The notes under the pieces were generated by a model that saw only the letters and a list, made by a program, of their open reading frames with translations, made no database searches and was not told where the DNA came from. A stretch of 64,000 nt of DNA from Propioniferax innocua (GTDB taxonomy: Bacteria > Actinomycetota > Actinomycetes > Propionibacteriales > Propionibacteriaceae): assembly GCF_006716235.1 (NCBI RefSeq), contig NZ_VFOR01000001.1, positions 1,054,001-1,118,000 on the forward strand, written 5' to 3'. Positions 18,131 to 27,586 of this stretch are shown here, in pieces (positions within the stretch are counted from its first letter, which is position 1; each line of letters begins with the position of its first letter). The translations under genes were made by a program, and so were the position numbers.

Positions 18131-18592
18131 ATGCGAGACATCGACGCCCTGCTCACCGAGATCGACGAGGACGAGGGCTTGGAGCCTGCCGCGACCGCCG
18201 CGGACATCGACGTCCTCACACCACGTTTCCGGGAAGTGTTCGGCATCGACCTGCCCGAGACGATCCGGAACATCTGGCTTCGCAGCGACGGCGTCTGGGT
18301 GAACGGCGTCCACCTGTACGGCACCCGCGATTTCGAAGAGGGCGAGCAGGGACGCAGCGTCGACACCCTCGGCATCCTCGAATCGAACGAGCGCCTGCTC
18401 GAAGGGGGTCACACGATCGACTCCCCGCTGCGGTTCATCGGTGACGTGGACGACCAGCTGCTGGCCTATGACACCAGCGACAACCGTTGGAAGTTGGTGG
18501 ACCGCACCGACTGGGAACCCGACGACGAGGAGGAAGACTCCCACGCCACGTGCGAGGAATTGATCCGCGACGTGCTGGAATCGCGGGTCTGA
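18131..18592 (+). CDS. SMI1/KNR4 (SUKH)-like family protein
   Basis: 153 residues with a clear aaggagg ribosome-binding site (18120-18126) ahead of ATG 18131. The sequence is acidic. ADIDVLTPRFREVFGIDLPETIRN followed by IWLRSDGVWVNGVHLYG is the usual SUKH opening (helix, then the short loop before the first strands), and LGDVDDQLLAYD-like strands follow. SUKH proteins are often immunity proteins against nuclease toxins; some are intracellular scaffolds. The gene is followed 13 bases later by the YbaB-like gene, so they are probably one operon. No toxin gene is in the window. Confidence 0.72.
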   Translation: MRDIDALLTEIDEDEGLEPAATAADIDVLTPRFREVFGIDLPETIRNIWLRSDGVWVNGVHLYGTRDFEEGEQGRSVDTLGILESNERLLEGGHTIDSPLRFIGDVDDQLLAYDTSDNRWKLVDRTDWEPDDEEEDSHATCEELIRDVLESRV

Positions 18593-18605
18593 TCCGCCAC
18601 CCGCC

Positions 18606-18908
18606 ATGAGTTTCGACCACATCTTCGACGAGCTGAGCGCCACGGCCAAAAGCGTCGAGGCCCAGCCGGTGCGGGTGCCCACGGTGGAAGCCGAAGGTGC
18701 CTGCTCCGACGACCTGATCGTGCTCACCATGAGAGGCGGGGAGTTCACCGATGCTCGCGTGGACCCTCGCGCGATGCGGAAGTCCAACGCCGATCTCGGC
18801 GATCTGATCATCGAGGCGGCCATGGGTATGACCGACGCCGATGGTGCCGCACAACACGTCATCCACGCCAACGAGGGATCCGCCGTCGAAGCGTTGCTCG
18901 GGGCCTGA
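18606..18908 (+). CDS. YbaB/EbfC-like small protein
   Basis: 100 residues, MSFDHIFDELSATAKSVEAQ. The central VLTMRGGEFTDARVDPRAM followed by SNADLGDLIIEA matches the strand-turn-helix core of YbaB/EbfC nucleoid-associated proteins. In actinobacteria such genes often stand next to WXG100 or polymorphic-toxin loci. The order here, after two unknown genes and a SUKH-like gene, fits that setting. DNA binding is not shown. It ends six bases from the convergent acpS. Confidence 0.6.
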   Translation: MSFDHIFDELSATAKSVEAQPVRVPTVEAEGACSDDLIVLTMRGGEFTDARVDPRAMRKSNADLGDLIIEAAMGMTDADGAAQHVIHANEGSAVEALLGA

Positions 18909-18914
18909 CGCGCC

Positions 18915-19265
18915 TCACCTCTCGGCCACGACGAATGCCATGGCCATGTCGCCATCATGGGTCAGCGAGACGTGCAGACGCTCGACGCCGAGCTCGGTCA
19001 TGCGCGCAGCGACACTTCCGGTGACGCCGAACGACGGGCGTCCGTACTCGTCGGTCTCGATCCAGGCGTCGTGCCAGCCGAGTCCCTGCTCGATGCGCAG
19101 TGCCTTGGCCAAAGCTTCCTTCGCCGCGAATCTCGCCGCCTGCGACTCCGGCGCCAGGTCTGCTTCGGCTGGCGTCAACCAGCGCTCCGCGAACCCGGGG
19201 CGACGAGCACATGCTCGACGCCACCGCTCCACCGAACAGGCGTCGACGCCGATACCGACGATCAC
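18915..19265 (-). CDS. acpS: holo-[acyl-carrier-protein] synthase
   Basis: 116 residues. It transfers 4'-phosphopantetheine from CoA to ACP. The Mg-binding Asp in [15 protein letters not shown] (residue 8) and the Glu in [12 protein letters not shown] (about residue 51) are present. The start overlaps the end of glmS by four bases, so the two are translationally coupled. Confidence 0.95.
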   Translation of the reverse strand: MIVGIGVDACSVERWRRACARRPGFAERWLTPAEADLAPESQAARFAAKEALAKALRIEQGLGWHDAWIETDEYGRPSFGVTGSVAARMTELGVERLHVSLTHDGDMAMAFVVAER

Positions 19266-21106
19266 TCGACCGTGACGGACTTGGCGAGGTTGCGGGGCTG
19301 GTCGACGTCGTGGCCCATCTGCGTGGCGAGTTCGCAGGCAAACAACTGCAGGGCCACCGTCGCCACGAGGGGCTGGAACAGCGTCGACACCGGCGGCAGG
19401 GAGATGAACGAATCGGCGTAGCGCTCGGCCACGTCATCGCCCTCCTCGGCGAGCACGATGGTCTTGGCGCCCCGTGCCCGGATCTCCTGGATGTTCGAGA
19501 CGACCTTCTCGTGCAGTTGGTCACGGCCCCGCGGCGGCACCACCACGAACACCGGGAGCCCGGGTTCGATGAGGGCGATGGGCCCATGCTTCAGCTCACC
19601 GGCAGCGAACCCCTCGGCGTGGATGTAGGCGAGCTCCTTGAGCTTCAACGCCCCTTCGAGGGCCACGGGGTAGCCCACATGGCGCCCGAGGAACAGCACC
19701 GAGCGTCGGTTCTTGAGCTGCGCGGCCAGGTCGAGCACGGGCTGGGAGTCATCGAGAACCTGCTGGATGAGGCCCGGCATGCGCTCAAGCTCGCCCATCA
19801 TCGCCCGGATCTCGTCGCCGTACTTCATGCCGCGCACCTGCGCCAGGTACAGGCCCAGCAGGTAGCAGGCCATCACCTGCGTCAGGAAGCCCTTCGTGGA
19901 GGCCACCCCGATCTCCGGGCCGGCATGGGTGTAGATCACTGCATCGGACTCCCGGGGAATGGTCGCCCCGTTGGTGTTGCAGATCGCGATGACCTTGGCG
20001 TGCTGTTCGCGCGCGTGCCGGATCGCCATGAGGGTGTCGGCGGTCTCGCCGGACTGCGAGATCGTCACCACCAGCGTCATCGGATCGATGATCGGATCCC
20101 GGTAGCGGAACTCGGAGGCGATCTCCACCTCACAGGGCACGCGCGTCCAGTGCTCGATGGCGTACTTGGCCACGAGACCGGCATAGAACGAGGTGCCGCA
20201 GGCCACGATCACGATCTTGTTCACCCGACGCAGATCCTCCGGCGGGATACGGACCTCGTCGAGCGTCAGATCACCCTTCTCGGTGAAACGACCGAGAAGG
20301 GTGTTGGCGACCGCCTCGGGCTGCTCGAAGATCTCCTTGCGCATGAACCAGTCATAGCCATCCTTCTGCGCTGCCGAGAGATCCCAGTCGACGTGGAAGG
20401 TGCGGTAATCGGCGGGATTGCCTTCGAAGTCGGTGACGTACACCTCGTCGGCGGTGATCTCGACGATCTGGTCCTGCCCCAGCTCGATGGCCTCGCGCGT
20501 GTGCTCGATGAACGCGGCCACGTCGGAAGCGACGAAGTTCTCCCCATCACCGACGCCGACCACCAGCGGCGAGTTGCGACGCGCCGCCACGACGCGCCCG
20601 GCATCACCGGCCTCGATCGCGACGAGGGTGAACGCTCCCTCGAGTCGGTTGCAGACCGCGCGAAGGCCGCTGACGAGGCCGGAACCACGGTTGATCTCGC
20701 GGGCCAGCAGATGCGCTGCGATCTCCGAGTCGGTCTCGGAGGCGAACTCGACACCTTCGGCCTCGAGCTCGGCGCGCAGCGTCGCGAAGTTCTCGATGAT
20801 GCCGTTGTGGACGACCGCGACGCGGCCGTCGGCGGACAGGTGTGGGTGGGCGTTCACATCGTTGGGCGCACCATGCGTCGCCCACCGGGTGTGACCGATA
20901 CCGGTGCCCGACTCACTGGGGGTCTGGGCGTCGAGAACGCTCTGCAGGTTGGCGAGCTTGCCTTCCTTCTTGGCGTACTCGATACGACCGTCGTCGACGA
21001 CGGCCAGACCGCCGGAGTCGTAGCCACGGTATTCCAGACGGCGCAACCCATCCACGACGATCTCCCGCGCCCGTCGCGGCCCCACGTATCCAACGATCCC
21101 ACACAT
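19262..21106 (-). CDS. glmS: glutamine-fructose-6-phosphate aminotransferase (isomerizing)
   Basis: 614 residues from MCGIVGYVG at 21106; Cys2 is the glutaminase nucleophile after Met removal. The frame runs open to 22144, but that part is antisense to coaA and is not coding. The glutaminase domain (2-240) has [11 protein letters not shown] and HNGIIEN; the two SIS isomerase domains have [18 protein letters not shown] and the C-terminal end AKSVTVE. It makes glucosamine-6-phosphate for peptidoglycan. It overlaps acpS and diverges from coaA. Confidence 0.97.
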   Translation of the reverse strand: MCGIVGYVGPRRAREIVVDGLRRLEYRGYDSGGLAVVDDGRIEYAKKEGKLANLQSVLDAQTPSESGTGIGHTRWATHGAPNDVNAHPHLSADGRVAVVHNGIIENFATLRAELEAEGVEFASETDSEIAAHLLAREINRGSGLVSGLRAVCNRLEGAFTLVAIEAGDAGRVVAARRNSPLVVGVGDGENFVASDVAAFIEHTREAIELGQDQIVEITADEVYVTDFEGNPADYRTFHVDWDLSAAQKDGYDWFMRKEIFEQPEAVANTLLGRFTEKGDLTLDEVRIPPEDLRRVNKIVIVACGTSFYAGLVAKYAIEHWTRVPCEVEIASEFRYRDPIIDPMTLVVTISQSGETADTLMAIRHAREQHAKVIAICNTNGATIPRESDAVIYTHAGPEIGVASTKGFLTQVMACYLLGLYLAQVRGMKYGDEIRAMMGELERMPGLIQQVLDDSQPVLDLAAQLKNRRSVLFLGRHVGYPVALEGALKLKELAYIHAEGFAAGELKHGPIALIEPGLPVFVVVPPRGRDQLHEKVVSNIQEIRARGAKTIVLAEEGDDVAERYADSFISLPPVSTLFQPLVATVALQLFACELATQMGHDVDQPRNLAKSVTVE

Positions 21107-21223
21107 GGCGCACACGTTACTGGCACAGGCCCATTGTTCGCACCAGCAATGGCTGCAAGCCCCATCAGTTTTCAGATCCCGGGCGAACACACGCTGCGGG
21201 CGGAGCAGCGTACGATGCCCCAC

Positions 21224-22177
21224 ATGGCCTCCGAGGGATCGACGTCGACCAGCCCCTACGTCGAGATCGCCAGATCGGACTGGGCAGAACTCGCACATGC
21301 GACTCCGGTGCCACTGAGCGAACGCGTTCTCACAACCATGCGGTCCAGCAGTGACCCCATCGATCTCAACGAGGTCACCGAGGTCTACCTTCCGCTGACA
21401 CGGCTGATCAGCCTCTATGTGGAGCACGCGGGAAGACTCGCGGGTGCCAGCAATGAGTTCTTGGGGATGGACCGACGCCGCACCCCGTTCGTGATCGGCA
21501 TCGCCGGGTCGGTCGCCGTCGGCAAGACCACCACGGCCCGCGTCCTGCAGGCCCTCCTTGCCCGCGACCCACGCCACCCGAAGGTCGAACTCGTCACCAC
21601 TGACGGATTCCTGTGGCCCAACGCCGAACTGGACCGTCGCGGCATCATGCACCGCAAGGGTTTCCCCGAATCCTACGATCGACGCAGCCTGCTGCGCTTC
21701 ATCATCGGGGTGAAGTCGGGGCGCCCTGTCACCCAAGCCCCGGTGTACTCCCATCTCACCTATGACCGCGTCGCCGACGAGACCATCACCGTCGAACGCC
21801 CCGACATCCTCATCGTCGAAGGCCTCAATGTGCTCCAGCCCGCACAGCCTCGGGCCGATGGCACGACCGGGCTGGCTGTCAGCGACTTCTTTGACTTCTC
21901 GGTCTACGTGGACGCCGCCACCGTCGACATCAAGCGCTGGTACATCGAACGTTTCCGTCGGCTGCGCGTCACCGCTTTCCGCGACCCCCGCAGCTATTTC
22001 CGGAGATATGCCGACCTGAACGATGAGCAGGCACACCAGCGCGCGAGCGAGATCTGGGACAACATCAACGGTCCCAATCTGGCCACCAACGTGCTGCCGA
22101 CGCGGGGACGTGCCACAGCGATCCTCCGCAAGGGTGAGAACCACGAGGTCAAGTGGGTGCGGATCCGCAAGATGTGA
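21224..22177 (+). CDS. coaA: pantothenate kinase type I
   Basis: 317 residues from ATG 21224; ATG 21215 is also possible. It catalyses the first step of CoA synthesis. The P-loop is [16 protein letters not shown] (about residues 94-109), and [26 protein letters not shown] and [10 protein letters not shown] are typical of prokaryotic CoaA. It is oriented opposite to glmS and glmM, with the promoter in the 117-base gap to glmS. Confidence 0.96.
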   Translation: MASEGSTSTSPYVEIARSDWAELAHATPVPLSERVLTTMRSSSDPIDLNEVTEVYLPLTRLISLYVEHAGRLAGASNEFLGMDRRRTPFVIGIAGSVAVGKTTTARVLQALLARDPRHPKVELVTTDGFLWPNAELDRRGIMHRKGFPESYDRRSLLRFIIGVKSGRPVTQAPVYSHLTYDRVADETITVERPDILIVEGLNVLQPAQPRADGTTGLAVSDFFDFSVYVDAATVDIKRWYIERFRRLRVTAFRDPRSYFRRYADLNDEQAHQRASEIWDNINGPNLATNVLPTRGRATAILRKGENHEVKWVRIRKM

Positions 22178-22209
22178 CCCACACGGGCCCAGGACTGGGC
22201 CGAAACGTC

Positions 22210-23556
22210 TCAGAGCGCGCAGCGTTCCTTGACCACTCCGGCGAGGCGTTCGGCGATCTCCCGCGCTTGTTCCTGCGTGACGGCCTCCACCATCACCCGC
22301 ACCACGGGCTCGGTTCCGGAGGGGCGCAGCAGGACACGACCGGTGTCACCGAGCTCCTGATCGGCGGTGGTGACCTCATGCATGACGGTCGGATCGATCG
22401 CCGCACGCGTCTTGTCGACGCCCTTGACGTTGACCAACTCCTGCGGGAGCTTCGTCATCACCGCGCCAAGATCCTTGAGCGAGCATCCGGTCTCGACAAC
22501 GCGCGCCATCAGGTGCAGGCCGGTGAGAACACCGTCACCAGTGGTGGCGAATTCGCTCATGATGACGTGGCCGGACTGTTCCCCACCGAGGGTGAAGCCG
22601 TTGTCACGCATCGATTCGAGGACGTAGCGGTCACCGACCTTGGTCTGGTCGACGCGCAGTCCACGCTCGGTCATGGCGTTGAGGAATCCAAGATTGCTCA
22701 TCACGGTGGCCACGACGGTGTCATTGCTGAGTCGGTCCTGCTCGTGCATCGCCAGAGCGAGCACAGCCAATGTCCGATCCCCGTCGACGATGTCTCCATC
22801 GGCGTCCACCGCGATGCAGCGGTCGGCGTCACCATCAAGCGCCACACCGAGGGCGGCGCCATGGGCGACGACGGCCTCCTGCAGGTCCTTCGGGTGCGTC
22901 GAGCCACAGGCCTCATTGATGTTCAGCCCCGTGGGGTCGGCGTGGATCTCCACGACCTCCGCCCCGGCGGCTTCGAACACTGCACGGGCAGTACGGCACG
23001 AGGCACCGTTGGCACAGTCGACGACCACCTTCAGGCCAGCAAGATCGGTATCGATACTGCCTGCGATGTGGTCGATGTACTGCTGCACCAGATCGGGGCC
23101 TTCGGTGACGCGGCCGACGCCGGCACCCACCGGGCGCTGCCATTCGGCCCCAAGACGTTCCTCGATCGCATCCTCGAGAGTGTCATCGAGCTTGGTGCCA
23201 CCCCGCTGGAAGAACTTGATGCCGTTGTCGGGCATCGCGTTGTGGCTCGCCGAGAGCATGACTCCGAGGTCGGCCCCCGCCGAATTGACGAGATAGGCCA
23301 CGCCGGGGGTGGGCAGCACGCCGAGACGCACCACATCCACCCCCGCAGAGGCCAAGCCCGCCACCACGGCTGCTTCCAGGAACTCCCCCGAAGCTCGGGG
23401 GTCGCGGCCGACCAGGGCGGTCGGCTTGTGTCCACTGAACGCACCGGCTTCGCCGAGCACGTGGGCTGCGGCGACTGAGAGGTTGAGCGCCAACTCGGCG
23501 GTGAGCTCCTCGTTCGCCGTTCCGCGAACTCCGTCGGTTCCGAAGAGGCGGGCCAT
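22210..23556 (-). CDS. glmM: phosphoglucosamine mutase
   Basis: 448 residues from MARLFGTDGVRGTANEEL at 23556. It converts glucosamine-6-phosphate to the 1-phosphate. The phosphoserine loop GVMLSASHNAMPDNG is at about 99-112 (Ser104), the metal loop is DGDADRC, and the sugar-binding GEQSGH and the C-terminal RPSGTEPVVRVMVE phosphate loop are intact. It is the third gene of rplM-rpsI-glmM, four bases after rpsI. Confidence 0.97.
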   Translation of the reverse strand: MARLFGTDGVRGTANEELTAELALNLSVAAAHVLGEAGAFSGHKPTALVGRDPRASGEFLEAAVVAGLASAGVDVVRLGVLPTPGVAYLVNSAGADLGVMLSASHNAMPDNGIKFFQRGGTKLDDTLEDAIEERLGAEWQRPVGAGVGRVTEGPDLVQQYIDHIAGSIDTDLAGLKVVVDCANGASCRTARAVFEAAGAEVVEIHADPTGLNINEACGSTHPKDLQEAVVAHGAALGVALDGDADRCIAVDADGDIVDGDRTLAVLALAMHEQDRLSNDTVVATVMSNLGFLNAMTERGLRVDQTKVGDRYVLESMRDNGFTLGGEQSGHVIMSEFATTGDGVLTGLHLMARVVETGCSLKDLGAVMTKLPQELVNVKGVDKTRAAIDPTVMHEVTTADQELGDTGRVLLRPSGTEPVVRVMVEAVTQEQAREIAERLAGVVKERCAL

Positions 23557-23560
23557 CGGA

Positions 23561-24073
23561 TCAGCGCTTGCTGTACTGCGGAGCCTTGCGGGCCTTCTTG
23601 AGGCCGGCCTTCTTGCGTTCCTTGATCCGCGAGTCACGCGTCAGCATCCCGGCCTTCTTCAGGGCTGGACGCGATGCCTCGGCATCCACCGCGTTGAGTG
23701 CGCGGGCGATACCCAGACGCAACGCGCCGGCCTGACCGGAGCTGCCACCACCGCTGATGATGGCGACCACGTCGTAGGAACCGGCGACACCAGCGGCCTC
23801 GAACGGCTCGGAGATGAGCTGCTGATGGAGCTTGTTGGGGAAGAAATCCTCCAGCGTGCGGCCGTTGATCTTCCACTGGCCCGATCCGGGAAGGAGGCGG
23901 ACGCGGGCGATGGCCTGCTTGCGGCGTCCCACGGCCTGGCCGGGAGCCACGATGGCGGGACGGTCGCCCGACTCGGCAGCCGCACCCTCGGCTTCGGAAC
24001 GGTAGGCGATCTCGCGCTCGCCCTCGGTGAACGGGGTCGTGCCCGTCTCGATGGTCTCTTCGGTCTCAGACAT
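23561..24073 (-). CDS. rpsI: 30S ribosomal protein S9
   Basis: 170 residues from [11 protein letters not shown] at 24073. The core [35 protein letters not shown] and the C-terminal [17 protein letters not shown] tail, which reaches the P-site tRNA, are standard. The first 45 residues are an acidic extension found in actinobacterial S9. It is 14 bases downstream of rplM. Confidence 0.97.
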   Translation of the reverse strand: MSETEETIETGTTPFTEGEREIAYRSEAEGAAAESGDRPAIVAPGQAVGRRKQAIARVRLLPGSGQWKINGRTLEDFFPNKLHQQLISEPFEAAGVAGSYDVVAIISGGGSSGQAGALRLGIARALNAVDAEASRPALKKAGMLTRDSRIKERKKAGLKKARKAPQYSKR

Positions 24074-24087
24074 GAATTCTCCGGTGC

Positions 24088-24561
24088 TCACTTCGTGGTG
24101 GTGGGATTGGCACCCGCGACCTGCTCGATCTGGGTGAACGTGTAGGGCTTGGGCTGCTGAGCCTTGTGGGGGTGCTCGGGACCGGCGTAGACCTTGAGCT
24201 TCTTGATGAGCTGGCGGCCCAGACGGTTCTTGGGGAGCATGCCCCACACCGCAAGCTCGACGGCCTTACGCGGATTCTTCTCGATGAGCTCGCCGTAGCT
24301 GACCTCACGCAGGCCACCGGGAGTACCGGTGTGGCGGAAGGCCTTCTTGTCGGTGTGCTTCTTGCCTGTGAGGGCGATCTTCTCGGCGTTGATGACGACG
24401 ACGAAGTCACCGCCATCGATGTGCGGGGCGAACGTGGGCTTGTGCTTGCCGCGCAGCAGGGTCGCTGCGGTGGCGGCCAGACGACCAAGGACCACGTCCT
24501 CGGCGTCGATCACGACCCAATCGCGGGTGATCTCGCCGGGCTTCGGGCTGTACGTGGACAC
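24088..24561 (-). CDS. rplM: 50S ribosomal protein L13
   Basis: 157 residues. [28 protein letters not shown] and [22 protein letters not shown] are the family signatures. First gene of the rplM-rpsI-glmM unit. Its leader lies in the gene-free stretch upstream. Confidence 0.97.
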   Translation of the reverse strand: MSTYSPKPGEITRDWVVIDAEDVVLGRLAATAATLLRGKHKPTFAPHIDGGDFVVVINAEKIALTGKKHTDKKAFRHTGTPGGLREVSYGELIEKNPRKAVELAVWGMLPKNRLGRQLIKKLKVYAGPEHPHKAQQPKPYTFTQIEQVAGANPTTTK

Positions 24562-24922
24562 GTAGACCTTCTTCTCTCGTGTTCTGCGTGGTGGACGTGT
24601 TGTGACGCAGGCGAACGGGCGAGGATCTGCTCCGCTCCGAACCGATGGGCCCGTCTCGGCCCGAGTTCGGAAGGTGAGGGTTCGCGACCGCCCGGCTCAA
24701 CAGCGTTTCGAGAGACGCTGGATCCAGCGGCCGCTTCTCGAAGTCACTGCTTCGGTCGGACGGAGCGATTCGCGGTGAATCCACTCCCGTTTGCGCTGAG
24801 CGCAACGTGACAACAGTAGTGCACTCCCGCGCCGTGAGCCAAATCATGCCCTGCGGGCTGCCAGCCCCACGCGGGGAACGAATCAGCCAAGCTGGACGCC
24901 TGAGGAGCATCGAGAACCGAAC

Positions 24923-24955
24923 GAGGAGCCGCCCCCACTTGGAGAACGGCTCCTC
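24923..24955 (-). terminator. intrinsic terminator-type hairpin of gltA
   Basis: Perfect nine-base arms gaggagccg and cggctcctc with a 15-base loop lie about 50 bases past the gltA stop. There is no T-run on the minus strand, so termination may need Rho or be weak. Confidence 0.6.
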
Positions 24956-24956
24956 G

Positions 24957-24996
24957 CATCAGTCAGGTGATCGATGCATCAGTCAGGTGATCGATC
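24957..24996. repeat. 20-bp tandem repeat, two copies, after gltA
   Basis: catcagtcaggtgatcgatg occurs at 24957-24976 and again at 24977-24996 with a single change near the end. It lies between the gltA stop and its hairpin. Confidence 0.9.
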
Positions 24997-25005
24997 CGAA
25001 AAGGG

Positions 25006-26286
25006 TCACTTGCTCGGGTAGTCGCGCTCGGGCTCACCGATGTAGACCTGACGCGGACGCCCGATCTTGCCGGCAGGATCAGCGAGCTGCTCACGCCACT
25101 GCGCAATCCAGCCGGGCAGGCGTCCGAGCGCGAACAGGGCGGTGAAGTACGAGGTCGGGAAGCCCATGGCCTCGTAGATCAGGCCCGTGTAGAAGTCGAC
25201 GTTCGGGTAGAGCTTGCGCTCCACGAAGTAATCGTCCTCCAGCGCGATCTCCTCAAGCTCCAGAGCGATGTCCAGCAGCTTGTTGGACTTTCCTGCAGCG
25301 CTGAGGATCTCGTGCGCGTGCTTCTTGATGATCACGGCGCGCGGGTCGAAGTTCTTGTAGACGCGGTGCCCGAAGCCCATGAGCTTCACACCCGAGGACT
25401 TGTCCTTGACCTTGTCGAGGAAGGACTTGGCATCCAGGCCCTCGTCGCGGATATGGCCGAGCATCTCCAGAACCGCCTGGTTGGCACCGCCATGCAGCGG
25501 CCCGGAGAGCGCGTTCACACCAGCGGCCACCGAGGCGTACATGTTGGCCTGCGAGGAGCCCACCATGCGCACCGTCGAGGTGGAGCAGTTCTGCTCGTGG
25601 TCGGCATGCAGGATGAACAGCGTCTCGAACGCGCGCACCACGGCCGGGTCAAGCTCGTATTCCTCGGTCGGGTTGCCGAACGACAGACGGAGGAAGTTCT
25701 CCACGTAGCCCAAGCGGCGCTGCGGATACAGGAAGGGGTCCCCCACCGAGTTCTTGTAGGCGTAGGCGGCCAGCGTCGGCATCTGCGCGAGCAGACGGAT
25801 GGTGGCGCTCTCGACGTGTTCGGGATCGTGGGGATCAAGCGCATCGGCGTTGAACGTGGCCAACGCATTGACGCCCGACGCCAGCACCTGCATGGGGTGC
25901 GAACGACGCGGGAAGCAGCGGAACAGATCACGCATGCGCTCATCGAGCATCGACCGCGTGGTGATGCGGTCGGTGAACTCGCTCAGCTCGTCATCGGTGG
26001 GCAGCTGACCGTAGATGAGCAGGTGCGCGACCTCGAGGAAGGTGGCCTTCTCGGCCAGCTGGTCGATCGGGTAGCCGCGGTAGCGCAGGATCCCCTTGGC
26101 TCCATCGATGAAGGTGATCGACGACTCACAGCTCGCGGTGTTGGTGTAACCCGGATCAAGCGTGGTGTTACCGGTGGTCTTCATCAACGCACCGATGCCG
26201 TACCCATCGTTGCCGACAGTGGCCTTGGTGATCGGCAGTTCGAGCGTCGCGTCTCCGGCAGTGAGAACAGCAGCGTCCTTCGACAT
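25006..26286 (-). CDS. gltA: citrate synthase
   Basis: 426 residues. Condenses acetyl-CoA and oxaloacetate at the entry to the TCA cycle. Catalytic histidines lie in GPLHGGANQAV and GFGHRVYKNFDPR, and the late catalytic Asp is in YPNVDFYTGLIY. The N-terminal extension TLELPITKATVGNDGYGI is typical of type II (hexameric) enzymes. It is monocistronic, facing away from the neighbour YccF gene on the same strand. Confidence 0.97.
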   Translation of the reverse strand: MSKDAAVLTAGDATLELPITKATVGNDGYGIGALMKTTGNTTLDPGYTNTASCESSITFIDGAKGILRYRGYPIDQLAEKATFLEVAHLLIYGQLPTDDELSEFTDRITTRSMLDERMRDLFRCFPRRSHPMQVLASGVNALATFNADALDPHDPEHVESATIRLLAQMPTLAAYAYKNSVGDPFLYPQRRLGYVENFLRLSFGNPTEEYELDPAVVRAFETLFILHADHEQNCSTSTVRMVGSSQANMYASVAAGVNALSGPLHGGANQAVLEMLGHIRDEGLDAKSFLDKVKDKSSGVKLMGFGHRVYKNFDPRAVIIKKHAHEILSAAGKSNKLLDIALELEEIALEDDYFVERKLYPNVDFYTGLIYEAMGFPTSYFTALFALGRLPGWIAQWREQLADPAGKIGRPRQVYIGEPERDYPSK

Positions 26287-26553
26287 GTCCCTCCTTGTTC
26301 GGGATGTTTTCGCCCCCTACCAGCGATTCAGACAGGCTTCGGCGTCCGGGGGCTCGGGACCGCTCGTGGCACCGTTAGACGCACTGGGCCGCAGTGCCGG
26401 AACCTGTCACGCCAACACTAAGGGGTGCGCGAGACTTTTGCAGTCCGGCCCACGTGGCAGAACACCGCGGAGGCGCCAGCGACAGCGCCCGGGCCGATGA
26501 GATCGAGCCCCACAGCGACCTTCAAGTGACGAATATCACACAGGAGAGGTCGG

Positions 26554-26964
26554 TCACATGCGCGACAACGCCATGCCGTGGGGAACCTGACCGGACGGCA
26601 CGATGCGCTTGCCGAAGGGGAAACAGGTCACCGGGATCATCTTGAGATTGGCGATCGCCAGCGGGATTCCGATGATGGTCACCGCCTGCGCGATCGCGGT
26701 GCTGACATGCCCGATCGCGAGCCACAGGCCGGCGATGATGAACCAGATGACGTTCGCGACGCCGGAGACCACTCCCGCACCCTGATGGGCGGGAACCACC
26801 GCCCTGCCGAAGGGCCACAGCGCATAACCGGCCATGCGGAACGACGCCACTCCGATGGGGATGGTGACGATGAAGATGCAGGCGAGCACACCGGCCAGCA
26901 CATAACCGAGTGCCAGCCAGAGGCCACCGAAGATCAGCCAGATGATGTTGAGCAGTGTGCGCAC
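26554..26964 (-). CDS. YccF-domain membrane protein
   Basis: 136 residues from GTG 26964, which has a strong AGGAGG at good spacing; the longer open frame upstream (to 27186) is translated repeat and unlikely to be used. Two YccF repeats are visible: IIWLIFGGLWLALGYVLAG with IPIGVASFRMAGYALWPFG, then VIWFIIAGLWLAIGHVSTA with GIPLAIANLKMIPVTCFPFG. It is a small multi-spanning inner membrane protein of unknown function. Confidence 0.9.
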   Translation of the reverse strand: MRTLLNIIWLIFGGLWLALGYVLAGVLACIFIVTIPIGVASFRMAGYALWPFGRAVVPAHQGAGVVSGVANVIWFIIAGLWLAIGHVSTAIAQAVTIIGIPLAIANLKMIPVTCFPFGKRIVPSGQVPHGMALSRM

Positions 26965-27028
26965 GAGCCCTCCTGAATGTTCGCTCCGAACGGCCGGTGC
27001 CTGAACGACCGATTCGAGATCCGCCCCA

Positions 27029-27130
27029 GATGCCCAGCCAACCAGATGCCCAGCTGGGCAGCTGGGCAGCTGCCCAGCCAACCCGATGCCCAGCCAACCC
27101 GATGCCCAGCCAACCGGACGTCCAGTCAAC
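27029..27130. repeat. 16-bp tandem repeat, downstream of the amphi-Trp gene
   Basis: Units gatgcccagccaaccc occur at 27029, 27045, 27085 and 27101, with a degenerate copy after 27117. An internal stretch (27050-27078) is the short palindromic cagctgggcagctggg. It lies in the 300-base gap 26965-27265 between the YccF start and the end of the amphi-Trp gene, where I see no other feature. Confidence 0.88.
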
Positions 27131-27265
27131 CCGTTCCGACCGCCGTTTGCATCGGGGAAGCCCCGCAGGTCTCCACCGATCTGCACCGACCGCCTTCTCC
27201 ACCAGACCTGATCTCCACCAGACCTGCCATGCCGGATCAGTCACGCCGGCATCCTCACCGGGAAT

Positions 27266-27493
27266 TCACCAGGAGATGGTGACCTCGATCTCGTTCTTCC
27301 CGCCCGGCTCCACCTCGACCTCGAATTCGAAACCGACCTGGTCGGCCACCCGAACCGAGACCTCGCGGTCGCCGTGGTTGACGCGAACCTCGTTGTGCCG
27401 CTCCAGTTGATCGGCCAGTGCGCGGAGCCTGGCTGCGGCCTGTTCCCTGGTCATCATCGTCTCGGTTTCATGCTCGTACAGTTCCTCACCCAT
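27266..27493 (-). CDS. amphi-Trp domain protein
   Basis: 75 residues, MGEELYEHETETMMTREQAA. The helix TREQAAARLRALADQLERHNEV, the strands VRVADQVGFEFEVEVE and the final EIEVTISW are the amphi-Trp domain, a small module of unknown function named for its amphipathic strands and terminal Trp. It diverges from trmB. Confidence 0.85.
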   Translation of the reverse strand: MGEELYEHETETMMTREQAAARLRALADQLERHNEVRVNHGDREVSVRVADQVGFEFEVEVEPGGKNEIEVTISW

Positions 27494-27586
27494 GCCTCAA
27501 GCAAAGCAGCCCCGACGAAGCAGGTGGGAGCGGGGCTCGGTGCGTGACCCCGCGTTCTCCCGCCGCCGCGTCCTAGGATGACGCTG

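Larger units (their letters stand above)
24562..25005. other. gene-free stretch between rplM and gltA
   Basis: 444 bases without a credible gene. The rplM-proximal part (24562 to about 24840) is presumably the promoter and a long leader of the L13-S9 mRNA; I see no strong promoter boxes. The gltA-proximal part contains the gltA hairpin and a 20-bp direct repeat, listed separately. Confidence 0.6.

Noticed and set aside
19100-21223. Long in-frame upstream extension of coaA (starting at 19100)
   Set aside because: This part is antisense to glmS and acpS; coaA homology starts near 21224.
21107-22144. Upstream extension of the glmS frame to 22144
   Set aside because: It is antisense to coaA. 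GlmS requires Cys at position 2, which fixes the start at 21106.
24562-25005. A tRNA or small RNA gene in the rplM-gltA gap
   Set aside because: No cloverleaf-like pattern or conserved tRNA motifs could be seen. Only the terminator and a direct repeat were found.
26965-27186. N-terminal extension of the YccF gene up to 27186
   Set aside because: It translates the 16-bp repeat, and the GTG at 26964 has a strong ribosome-binding site and matches family length.
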